From Delftia tsuruhatensis NBRC 16741 (GTDB lineage: Bacteria; Pseudomonadota; Gammaproteobacteria; Burkholderiales; Burkholderiaceae_C): a DNA stretch of 64,000 bases. The position numbers and the translations under genes are program-made. The stretch lies in NCBI RefSeq assembly GCF_001571325.1, contig NZ_BCTO01000023.1, positions 62,001 to 126,000 on the forward strand. Direction: 5' to 3'. Below are positions 7,724-15,783 of the stretch, in pieces. The notes below the pieces were generated by a model that searched no databases, was not told the origin of the DNA, and was given only the letters and a program-made list of their open reading frames with translations. The stretch's first letter is position 1. The number at the start of each line of letters is the position of its first letter.

Positions 7724-8770
7724 TCAGCCCTTGAGTGCGGCGCGCAGCCGCTCCAGCCAGGTGGCGCTGGGCATGAGGGAGGCGTTGTCCCACTGGCCGG
7801 CCGCGTTGGGGCCGTAGCTGTAGGTGGGCTCGAACATCTGCCACACCAGCACCTGGGGCTTGTGGGACTTGAAGGCCGGCGACTCCAGGTACTCCAGCAG
7901 CATGGTCCACTGGCCCACGTTGCCGGGCTTCCAGTTCAGCGAGACCGGGCGGTCCAGCAGGTTGGAGAGCTTTTGCGGAAAGCCGAAGTAGGGCTGGACC
8001 ATGCTGTGGCCCGTCACATGGACGGGCGCGGGCTCGTCGTCGAGCAGGCCCTTGGCGGGGGCCTGGCGGCGCACGGTATAGACCTCGCGGCCCACCTGCT
8101 TGCGCTCTTCGGCGGTGAGAAAGAGCTCGGCCAGGTCGCCATAGCGGCGCTCGGTGACGGTGTCGCCCAGGGCCAGGCCGCTGCCGGCGCGGCCCGCCAG
8201 CTGGGGCACCTCGCCCTGGACCATGCGGGCCGTGGCTTCGGCCGTGGCGTCGGCCGCCGCCTGGGTCCAGTGCTGGTCGGTGCGGTAGAACACGTCCTTG
8301 CCGCTGTCGCGCACGGTGCGCAGCACGGCCTCGTCGTCGAAGCTGGGAATGCCTGCGCCCTGCAGCGCCTGCAGCACCTGCTTGTAGCGGCCCTGGACAT
8401 CGGCGCTCATGGCCTTGCCATCGGGCATTTTGTCAGCGTAGAAGCGCACCTTGTCGGGCAGCAGCAGCACCTGCAGCTTCACGCCGCGCGCGGCCAGCAG
8501 GTTGCGCGCCTCGGTGATCAGCCGCGTGGATTCCGTGATGCCGGCGCGGTCCACCTGGGTCAGGCTGCCCCAGCCCGGAAACAGCCAGCCGTCCTTGCCC
8601 CTGAGAACGATGGAGGAGCTGTCCTGTGCCTGTGCCTGTGCCTGTGCCGTTCCCTGCGCTGCCAGCGCGCCCAGCACCAGGGCGCAGCCGGCCAGCCCGC
8701 GTGCGGCGCGCGCCATGCCCGAGCGCAGTCCGTGCAGGGCGGGGCGGGGTGCTTGCTTGGTCGAATCCAT
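7724..8770 (-). CDS. AlgX/AlgJ-like SGNH acyltransferase, secreted
   Basis: A 348-residue periplasmic protein. The signal sequence ends in a QAQAQAQ stretch near residues 43-49, encoded by a perfect hexamer repeat. The SGNH domain has VLLLPDKVRFY (101-111), the Asp-x-His-Trp motif YRTDQHW (Asp165, His167, Trp168) and the GHS nucleophile motif (Ser256). These are the catalytic features of AlgX, AlgJ and related acyltransferases. WEP-type C-terminal carbohydrate-binding modules are not recognisable, so it is shorter than Pseudomonas AlgX. It follows nfrA by 54 bp and precedes its paralogue by 3 bp. The substrate is presumably the Nfr-type glycan. Which of the two paralogues plays the AlgJ and which the AlgX role is not decidable from sequence. 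Confidence 0.8.
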   Translation of the reverse strand: MDSTKQAPRPALHGLRSGMARAARGLAGCALVLGALAAQGTAQAQAQAQDSSSIVLRGKDGWLFPGWGSLTQVDRAGITESTRLITEARNLLAARGVKLQVLLLPDKVRFYADKMPDGKAMSADVQGRYKQVLQALQGAGIPSFDDEAVLRTVRDSGKDVFYRTDQHWTQAAADATAEATARMVQGEVPQLAGRAGSGLALGDTVTERRYGDLAELFLTAEERKQVGREVYTVRRQAPAKGLLDDEPAPVHVTGHSMVQPYFGFPQKLSNLLDRPVSLNWKPGNVGQWTMLLEYLESPAFKSHKPQVLVWQMFEPTYSYGPNAAGQWDNASLMPSATWLERLRAALKG

Positions 8771-8824
8771 GGGAGCTTTCTCCTTTTCTCTTGTCTGTGT
8801 GGTGGCGGCGGCGGGGCGGGGCTT

Positions 8825-11692
8825 TCAATAGGACAGCGTCAGCGTCATGAACAGGCCCTTGGCGCGGTCGGCCTGGCCGCCGCCGATGTTGAAGCGGTAC
8901 TGCATGGACCAGTCCAGATAGGACTGGGCCGTGCTGTAGTGGCTTTCGCGGAACCATTGGCGCAGGCTGATGCCCACGCCGGCGCTGGCCGACCAGCTGC
9001 TGCCATTGCCTTGCAGGGCCAGGGTCTGTCCCTGCTGGGCGGCCAATTGGGCTGCGGTGGGCGTGGCGCCAGGGGCGGCCTGCAGGGAACGCACTTGCAC
9101 GCGGTTCCTCTGTTTGATCCAGTCGGCCGCGACCACGCCGAACGGGAAGATCACCAGGCCCTGGTTGATGCCGTCGGCGCGGAAGCTGCGCCCGATGCGG
9201 GCCTCGGTGGAGAAGAACCATTGCTCGCGCTTGTAGCGCCCCGAGCCGTCGCCCACCACGGCGCCATTGGTCTGGTCTGTCAGCGTGAAGCGCGAGGCCA
9301 TGCTCTGGTTGGCATAGCCGGCCTGGCTGTAGCCTTCCATGGTGAACCAGCTGGAGCGGTCCGTGCGCCGGCCCGTGCCTTCGTAGAAGCCGTGGGTGAC
9401 ATAGGCCAGCCAGCCGCCCTGGCCCGCGCCCGCGCTGTACTTGGCCGAGATGGGATTGCCCAGTGCCGGGCCCGTGGGGTTGAGCGGATCGCGCCCGCTC
9501 ATCAGGCAGCGCAGCTGGGGCGATTCAGGCGTGATGAAGCCCGAGCGCGTGGCGGAGCCGATGTTGAACTGGCGCTCTATGCCAAAGGTCAGCGCGTACT
9601 TGGTGGACGGCGTGAAGCGCATGCCCAGCGAGCCCGTGGTGGTGGGCAGGCCCGAGATGCCGCGGTTGTCGCCTGCCTGCACATTGATGGGCAGGCCCGT
9701 GCAGGGGTCGATGGCGCTTTGGCCCAGCGTGGTGCCGCCCCCGTCATGCAAGGTGCTGCCCAGCCGTCCGTAGACATCGAAGATGCGCGTCGATGAGTTG
9801 AGGAAGTTGGACGGGCGCCAGTAGGCCTCGGCCGTGCCGAAGACGGCGTCGCCGGCCTGGGTGAGGATGCCGTCCGAGAATGCACGCCCCGCCGGCCGCG
9901 CGCCCCGGTAGCCCAGGGAGACGATGGCGCCCCATTCGCGCGAGTAGCCGGAGACGGCGCTGCGCGCGTTCTCGCGCTGGCCCGGCGTCAGCTTGGCGGT
10001 GCCGGCATCGTCCAGGTCGATGGCTTGCTTGAAGGTGCGCACGGCGCCCCGGCTGTCGCCGGTGCCGGCCAGGGCATAGCCCTCGTCCAGCATGGCGCCC
10101 GCAGGCGCCTCGCCCGTGGCGCGGGCGGCACGAAAATCCTGCAGCGCCTTGGCCGGCTCTTCCTGGCGCGAGTACAGGTAGCCGCGCTGCATCAGCAGCT
10201 GGGCGTCGTTGGGGGTGAGGGACAGGGACTTGTCCAGCCGCAGCAGGGCCTGGCCCTGCTGGTCGCGGTTGCCTGCGGCCAGCGTGGTGGTCAGCAGCTT
10301 TTGCAGCTGCTCGTTGTCGGGGTCCTGCTCCACGGCCGTTTGCGCATGTTCGATGGCGGCCTTGTAGTCCTGGCGCGCGTAGGCCGCATAGGCCTGGGCG
10401 CTGGGGCCGCCTGCGCCCTGGGCATCGGAGGGCTGCAGCTCGCAGACCGTTCCGTAGGGCGTGTCGCGGCAGTCCTGCAGCGGCGGCGGGTAGTCGGCCA
10501 TGGCCAGGGTCTGCGAGGCACCGCGCGTATCGGCCACCATGGGCGTGTCGCGGCCCGGGCGCAGTCCATCGGCTTGCTTGAGGCGGCGGGCCACGGATTC
10601 ATCCTGCGCCGGCATGGGCGCCAGCAGCGCGCGGGCGCGTGCCGCGTCGCCCGCAGCCAGGGCTGCGTCGGCCGCGATCAGGCGCAGGTTGGCCGATTGC
10701 TTTTCGTCCAGCCAATTCTGCTTGAGCACGTCGTCGAAGTCCTCGTTGGCCAGCGTGGTCTTGCCCTGGCGCTGGCGTATGTAGCCGCGCATGCCCAGGG
10801 CGGCCGTGTCCTCGTTGTCCTGCGCCAGTGCCTCGTCGGCAGCCTTTTCCGCGTCGGGCAGCTGCTCGGCCAGCATGAGCGAGGTGATCAGCAGCAAGCG
10901 GTGCGATGCCGTTCCCGGCGCCAGCGCCACGGCCTCGCGTGCAAAGGGCACGGCCTGCGCCGGGTTGTTGGCGATCAGCGCCTGGTAGGCCTTTTGCGCG
11001 GGCAGCACGGCCTGGCTGCGGCGCAGGGTCTGGCGCTTGGCCACCAAGTCGCTTTTGTTGGGGGGCTCCAGGGCCAGGGCGGCATCTGCGGCCTCGATGG
11101 CGGCGCCCAGCTGGTCCTGGGCTTCCAGCGCACCAATCCACAGCAATGCCCATTGGCCTTGCGTGGGGTCCAGGCGAAAGGCCTGCTCGGCCTTGCGCGC
11201 GCTGTCTGCGTAGTTCCTGGCGTTGTAGTCGGCGTAGGCCTCGGTGGCGATGGGAAAGGCCTTGTTGTAGGCCTCGGAGGCCGTGGCCGCGCCGCCACCT
11301 GCGGCGGCCCCGCCTGCCGCAGCCGCGCGCACATTCGTCTCGGCCTGCTGCAGCGTGGCCTCGTCCATCCCGGCGGCGCGGGCCGAGGCGATGGCCTTGA
11401 GCGCTTCCTCGTTCTTGCCCTGCCTTTGCAGCGAGTAGATCAGCAGCATGCGCAGGCGCAACAGGTCGGGACGCAGCTGTATGGCCGATGCGGCGGCGCT
11501 GGCGGCCCGCGCAAAGCGGCCGGCCTGGTAATGGGCATAGGCCTGGTTGGCCAGCTGCCATGCGCGGCCCCTGAGCGGCGCCTCGGCCTTGACGGCTGCT
11601 GCGGCCTGCGGCCAGGCCGGCGGCGCGTTCCAGCCGGCGCCCAGCAGGGCGGCCAGGGTGAGTGGGCGAACGAGGGGTGCGAGACGCTTCAT
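8825..11692 (-). CDS. nfrA: NfrA-like outer-membrane TPR protein (phage N4 adsorption protein A type)
   Basis: A 955-residue protein with a signal peptide (MKRLAPLVRPLTLAALLGAG, cleavage near PPAWPQA). The first 600 or so residues are repeated TPR units (for example at 43-110, 140-220 and 445-600). The last 350 are an aromatic, beta-rich NfrA C-terminal domain that ends with Tyr in MTLTLSY, the hallmark of an outer-membrane barrel. E. coli NfrA is about the same size and is the outer-membrane component of the glycan system used by phage N4. It plays the part that BcsC or PgaA plays elsewhere: TPR scaffold plus export pore. The ATG overlaps the nfrB stop by four bases (ATGA, 11689-11692). The real start is 11692; an open frame runs further upstream, but the signal peptide and overlap fix it. 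Confidence 0.88.
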   Translation of the reverse strand: MKRLAPLVRPLTLAALLGAGWNAPPAWPQAAAAVKAEAPLRGRAWQLANQAYAHYQAGRFARAASAAASAIQLRPDLLRLRMLLIYSLQRQGKNEEALKAIASARAAGMDEATLQQAETNVRAAAAGGAAAGGGAATASEAYNKAFPIATEAYADYNARNYADSARKAEQAFRLDPTQGQWALLWIGALEAQDQLGAAIEAADAALALEPPNKSDLVAKRQTLRRSQAVLPAQKAYQALIANNPAQAVPFAREAVALAPGTASHRLLLITSLMLAEQLPDAEKAADEALAQDNEDTAALGMRGYIRQRQGKTTLANEDFDDVLKQNWLDEKQSANLRLIAADAALAAGDAARARALLAPMPAQDESVARRLKQADGLRPGRDTPMVADTRGASQTLAMADYPPPLQDCRDTPYGTVCELQPSDAQGAGGPSAQAYAAYARQDYKAAIEHAQTAVEQDPDNEQLQKLLTTTLAAGNRDQQGQALLRLDKSLSLTPNDAQLLMQRGYLYSRQEEPAKALQDFRAARATGEAPAGAMLDEGYALAGTGDSRGAVRTFKQAIDLDDAGTAKLTPGQRENARSAVSGYSREWGAIVSLGYRGARPAGRAFSDGILTQAGDAVFGTAEAYWRPSNFLNSSTRIFDVYGRLGSTLHDGGGTTLGQSAIDPCTGLPINVQAGDNRGISGLPTTTGSLGMRFTPSTKYALTFGIERQFNIGSATRSGFITPESPQLRCLMSGRDPLNPTGPALGNPISAKYSAGAGQGGWLAYVTHGFYEGTGRRTDRSSWFTMEGYSQAGYANQSMASRFTLTDQTNGAVVGDGSGRYKREQWFFSTEARIGRSFRADGINQGLVIFPFGVVAADWIKQRNRVQVRSLQAAPGATPTAAQLAAQQGQTLALQGNGSSWSASAGVGISLRQWFRESHYSTAQSYLDWSMQYRFNIGGGQADRAKGLFMTLTLSY

Positions 11693-13410
11693 ATGCCGGC
11701 CCTTGGTGTGCTTGGATTGCCTGTTGCGGCCAAGCCGGGATGTGCCGGGGGATCGGTGGGCTCCCCCTGCTGGAAGCTGATGGCCTCGCGCAGCGTGGCC
11801 TCGTCGAGCCAGCCTTGCTCCATGAGGATGGCGCCCAGCGGGCGGCGTTCGCGCCGCTGGATCTCCAGCGCGCTGGCCAGCCGGGTTTCGTCGATGGCCT
11901 GCCAGGACAGCAGCAGCTCGCCCAGGCGCTGGCGCTGGTGCACCAACTGGTCTGTGGAGGGGAAGTCGTGCATGGTCTTGTCCCAGGCCAGGCGCTTGCC
12001 CGTGACCAGGTGGACGATGAACAGCTTCCAGGCGCGCGCCGCTGCCATGGCATTGATGAAATTGCCGATCACCATGCGCGGGACGGACAGCAAGGCGTGC
12101 TCCCAGCCGTACAGGCGCGAGACGAACCATGCGCGCTGCACCACGCGCAGCAGCAGGGCGACGACGTTGATGCTCATCAGCGTCACCAGCCAGCCATTGG
12201 GGGCGAACAGGGAGGGGTAGTAGACCGTCCACCAGCCCATGTGGTCGGCCAGCAGGAAGACCAGGAAGTTCAGCAGCAGCAGATAGGCCAGGATGGCCAC
12301 GAAGGAGGTCACCAGCCCCTTGCGGTCGCGGAACAGCAGGTACTTGGTGGACAGCGGCCCGGCCCAGCCGACCTGGCTCCAGCCCTGCAGGCCGATGCCC
12401 AGCGTCCAGCGCGCCTTTTGCCGGTAGGCGGTCTTGAAGGTGTTGGGAAAGAACTCGCGTATGCCCAGCGGCATGGTCAGCGTGGACACCTTTTCCTTGC
12501 CCAGCCCGAACAGCGGCTTGCGCCGTATCACGTAGTCCACGGGGAATTTGCCGAAGATCTGCTTCATGCCCCGGCGCGCCAGCCGCGCGCCGATGTCGTA
12601 GTCCTCGGTCAGCGTGTCGGTGTTGAAGGGCTGGTTGTGGGTCTCGGCGGCCAGTTCCTCCATCGCCTTGCGCGAAAAGCAGGTGCCCACGCCGGCCGAG
12701 GGCACCATGTGCGACATGCTCTCGCGCACCACCAGGTCCTTGGTGTGCCATTCGGCGAATTCGTCCATGTAGGTGCCGGCCACCAGTTCGTACCACTCGC
12801 GCTCCAGCGAGGTCACGGGCAGCTGGATGAAGTCCATGCGCGGCAGCAGGTAGTTGTAGTACTTGAGTTCCAGCGGGTGCAGCACGTCTTCGCTGTCGTG
12901 CAGGATCAGGCCGGCAAAGGGCTCGGGCTGCAGCGTGTTCTGCTGGAAGATGGCCTGCACGATCCAGTTGAGGCAGTCGGCCTTGCAGGTGGGGCCGTCA
13001 TGCGGCACCTCCACGCGGACCAGCTGGCGGTAGCGCCGGCGCATGCGCTCCACCTCGTTCTTGGTGCGCTCGTCGTTGCGGTAGGTGCCCACGAAGATCA
13101 TGTAGTTCTTGTAGTCCAGCGTGCCCACCATGCTCTCGAGCATGGGCGCGATCACGTCGTACTCCAGCCAGGCCGGCACCATGATGGCCAGCGGCTTTTC
13201 CTCGACCTCCTGCAACTGCTGTGCCTTGAGCGGCTGGTAGCGGCGCTTGACGGTCAGCGCGCGCCAGGCCTCGCGCACCCAGTACCAGGCATCGATGAAC
13301 AGGTCATCGATGCTGGACAGCAGGATGATGACGGCCACCACGGCGCTGGTGATCTCCAGCGCGTGGTAGTAGTCGGCCACCAGGTAGGGCCAGTAGAGGG
13401 AAGAGATCAT
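11689..13410 (-). CDS. nfrB: NfrB-like membrane glycosyltransferase with C-terminal MshEN module
   Basis: A 573-residue inner-membrane family-2 processive glycosyltransferase. There is an N-terminal membrane segment (about 14-34), then the cytoplasmic GT domain with HDSED (171-175), TEDYD (268-272) and QKARW (331-335, the Q-x-x-R-W acceptor motif), then three to four membrane helices (about 365-470). The C-terminus is a tandem MshEN motif: RLG at 495-497 and PLG at 524-526 start two 24-residue units separated by 5 residues, each ending in Q. MshEN domains bind c-di-GMP, and E. coli NfrB is known to be c-di-GMP-dependent and to use WecB-derived UDP-ManNAc. The first unit lacks the usual Gly (LSWQAID where xxGxI is expected). 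GAGG precedes ATG 13410. Located between a BcsB-like gene and nfrA. Confidence 0.9.
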   Translation of the reverse strand: MISSLYWPYLVADYYHALEITSAVVAVIILLSSIDDLFIDAWYWVREAWRALTVKRRYQPLKAQQLQEVEEKPLAIMVPAWLEYDVIAPMLESMVGTLDYKNYMIFVGTYRNDERTKNEVERMRRRYRQLVRVEVPHDGPTCKADCLNWIVQAIFQQNTLQPEPFAGLILHDSEDVLHPLELKYYNYLLPRMDFIQLPVTSLEREWYELVAGTYMDEFAEWHTKDLVVRESMSHMVPSAGVGTCFSRKAMEELAAETHNQPFNTDTLTEDYDIGARLARRGMKQIFGKFPVDYVIRRKPLFGLGKEKVSTLTMPLGIREFFPNTFKTAYRQKARWTLGIGLQGWSQVGWAGPLSTKYLLFRDRKGLVTSFVAILAYLLLLNFLVFLLADHMGWWTVYYPSLFAPNGWLVTLMSINVVALLLRVVQRAWFVSRLYGWEHALLSVPRMVIGNFINAMAAARAWKLFIVHLVTGKRLAWDKTMHDFPSTDQLVHQRQRLGELLLSWQAIDETRLASALEIQRRERRPLGAILMEQGWLDEATLREAISFQQGEPTDPPAHPGLAATGNPSTPRAGI

Positions 13411-13452
13411 GGTGATCGCCTCATGCCGTCGTCATCGTGGCTCGGGCCCGGC

Positions 13453-15684
13453 TCAGTGCCTGGGCTGCTTGCTGCGCGCCACCGCCCAGGCCAGCAGCAC
13501 CAGCAGCACCACCACGACCAGCGCAATGGCGATGCCGGGCACGCTCCAGGACAGGAAGTTGCGCCATTCGTGGAAGGCGCCTTCGCGCGGACCGGACGGA
13601 ATGCCGGCATCGGGGTTGCTGCTGTCGACCCAGGCCAGCGGGCCGTCACCGCCGATCACGGCGATGTTGCCGCGATTGAGCAGGAAGGGCTCGCCCAGGC
13701 CGCCAGTCCACTCGCCGATGGCACGCCACAGCACGCCCTGCTGGCCGCCGGCAGTGACGACTTCGGCCGAGGACAGCTGTTTCAGCCCCTTGATGTCCAG
13801 CCAGTCCAGCGACTTGCCGCGAATGCGCAGCTGCTGACCGTCCGTGACCGTCACCAGGGGCTTGGCGCCGTCCACCGGCACCTCCATGGCCACGAAGGGC
13901 ATGGAAGGCTTGGCGGGCGCATCGGCCTGGGCCACGACCAGCTCGGCCTGCGAGGCCGACAGGCCGCTGGCGGCTGCCAGGTTGGCCATGCGCTCCAGCG
14001 CGGCCGGCGCGGCCGACAGGTAGCTGGCAGGCACCAGCAGCTGCGACCTGGCGCCCAGCAGGGGCAGCAGGCCGATGAAGCTGCCGTTGGGCTCGGCCTT
14101 GCCGGGCGTCACATAGCTGATGGCCGGCAGCACGCTGGCGGGATAGGGCTGGGGAATCTCGTTGCAGTCGGCCGAGTAGGGCTGGCGCTGCACCGACACG
14201 CGCAAGGTGTTGTTGATGCCCAGCGCGTAGCCGGGCACGCGGGCGCGCAGGCGCTCGGGCTGGCCGTTGGCCTCCAGCTGGCGGGCCGACAGCAGCATGC
14301 CGTTCCAGAACAGCGTGGCCACGGGGCGCGTGGCCGAGGCGCCGGGGGCTGCGGCCACGTACAGCGTGATCTCGCCCGGCATCCGGCCCTGCGAGGCGAC
14401 GGCACTCAGCGGGAAGTTCATCGTCCACTCGCCGCGCGACAGCACGTCGAAGCTGTCGGGGCTGCCGCCCAGGCTGGACAGGCGTATGCCCTTGGCCTCG
14501 TCCCATTGCGGGGGCTGGGCCGCAGCCACCGTCACGTTGTCGCTGACCAGCAGGCGCTGCAGGGCGGCCTCCTGCAGGCCGGCCACGCGCGCACCCGCAT
14601 CGGAGGCCACGGCCAGCACCATCTGGCGGCCCATGGGCAAGGCTCGCAGTTGCTGCGAGGCCAGCGCCTCGCTGGCCAGCGGCGCGCGGCGGGCACGCCA
14701 TTGCTGCAGCGCCTGGCCCGCATCGGGGTCGGCCGCCAGCTGGGCCTGCAGGGCCGCGAAGGCGGCGGTCAGGCGCTGCTGCAGTGCCTTGTCGGCCACC
14801 ACGATGTCGCCGCTGACCTGGGCGGCCCCCAGCATGAGCAGCGCGCCCAGTTCGGCGTCACTGGCCAGCTTGTGCTGAGGCTCGGCGCCCCGCAGCGCGG
14901 CAAAGGCGGGCACGCCGGCCAGGGCGGCGGGAACCTCCAGGCCGCGCAGGTCGATCACCTCGCCCACGGCAGGAAGGGCCCGTACCTGCATGCGCCTGTT
15001 GTTGCGCTGCAGGCTGGCGCCGATGCGCCAGGCGCTGTCGAACGAGGCCTGCTCCAGCTGCCTGCCCGACACCAGCACGGTGGTGCGCACGGGCAGGGTG
15101 TTCCAGACATCCTCGATGGTGCGCACATCGCGCGGGTCCACGCGGTAGCTCAGGCGTGTCTGCGGCGAGATGGTCAGCGAGTTGGCGAGGGAGTGGTTTT
15201 CGTCGCAGCGCTGCTGGCTGTTGTTGCGGTTGCGCCAGTTCACGCCCAGGCGCACGAAGTCGCTGGCGCGCGCAGGCTGGGCCACGGGCAGGTTGCGCTG
15301 CAGCGTGCCTTCGCCGTCCGGCACGGTCTGGGATACGGCCGGCGTACCGTTGAGCGAGATCACCACGGTCGAGGTCCCCGGCTCTCCCTTCAGGTAGCGG
15401 CCATCGAAGGCGATGCTGGCATCGCCCAGAGGCAGGCCGCGCGGCACGGGCAGGTAGAAGTCCTGGGTGGCCGTGCCGGCCAGCACGACCGGGTCGACAA
15501 TGCCCAGCTCCTTGAGCGTGACGCTGCGCTGCAGCCCGTCGCTGGCGCCCAGCTGCCGTATGGCGTCACCCAGCGCCGAGGCGGATGCCGTCTGGGCGAA
15601 CAGGGCGCCCAGGCCCAGCAGCGAACCCAGCGCCCAGCGGGCCCCGGTGCGGGAAAACGAATGGCGGTGGATGGTCGGTTGCAT
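13453..15684 (-). CDS. BcsB-like periplasmic polysaccharide synthase subunit
   Basis: A 743-residue protein with a signal peptide (ending about TASASA), a long periplasmic region with alternating jelly-roll and ferredoxin-like segments as in the BcsB family, and one C-terminal transmembrane helix (about 710-733) followed by a short basic tail, SKQPRH. BcsB anchors to the catalytic BcsA in cellulose synthase and guides the chain through the periplasm. Here no BcsA, BcsC or BcsZ is present; the gene sits between wecB and nfrB, so it probably partners NfrB. ATG 15684 is preferred to the upstream GTG at 15702 because AAGAGG sits 6 bases before it. Family assignment rests on length, topology and context more than on a single motif. 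Confidence 0.78.
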   Translation of the reverse strand: MQPTIHRHSFSRTGARWALGSLLGLGALFAQTASASALGDAIRQLGASDGLQRSVTLKELGIVDPVVLAGTATQDFYLPVPRGLPLGDASIAFDGRYLKGEPGTSTVVISLNGTPAVSQTVPDGEGTLQRNLPVAQPARASDFVRLGVNWRNRNNSQQRCDENHSLANSLTISPQTRLSYRVDPRDVRTIEDVWNTLPVRTTVLVSGRQLEQASFDSAWRIGASLQRNNRRMQVRALPAVGEVIDLRGLEVPAALAGVPAFAALRGAEPQHKLASDAELGALLMLGAAQVSGDIVVADKALQQRLTAAFAALQAQLAADPDAGQALQQWRARRAPLASEALASQQLRALPMGRQMVLAVASDAGARVAGLQEAALQRLLVSDNVTVAAAQPPQWDEAKGIRLSSLGGSPDSFDVLSRGEWTMNFPLSAVASQGRMPGEITLYVAAAPGASATRPVATLFWNGMLLSARQLEANGQPERLRARVPGYALGINNTLRVSVQRQPYSADCNEIPQPYPASVLPAISYVTPGKAEPNGSFIGLLPLLGARSQLLVPASYLSAAPAALERMANLAAASGLSASQAELVVAQADAPAKPSMPFVAMEVPVDGAKPLVTVTDGQQLRIRGKSLDWLDIKGLKQLSSAEVVTAGGQQGVLWRAIGEWTGGLGEPFLLNRGNIAVIGGDGPLAWVDSSNPDAGIPSGPREGAFHEWRNFLSWSVPGIAIALVVVVLLVLLAWAVARSKQPRH

Positions 15685-15783
15685 GGGGGGCCTCTTTTTC
15701 ACTTCGGTGCTCGGTTCGTGACGCGATTCGTGACACGTTCAGTTGCTGCAGGGCGGCTGCCGTTGCGTTGGGACTGGCGGCCT

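Noticed and set aside
8623-8646. CRISPR-like short repeats
   Set aside because: The repeats are 6 bases in tandem with no spacers and lie inside a coding signal peptide.
8825-15684. Cellulose synthase operon
   Set aside because: Only a BcsB-like gene is present. The glycosyltransferase has MshEN instead of PilZ, the outer-membrane protein has an NfrA C-terminal domain, and wecB points to ManNAc, so cellulose is not supported.
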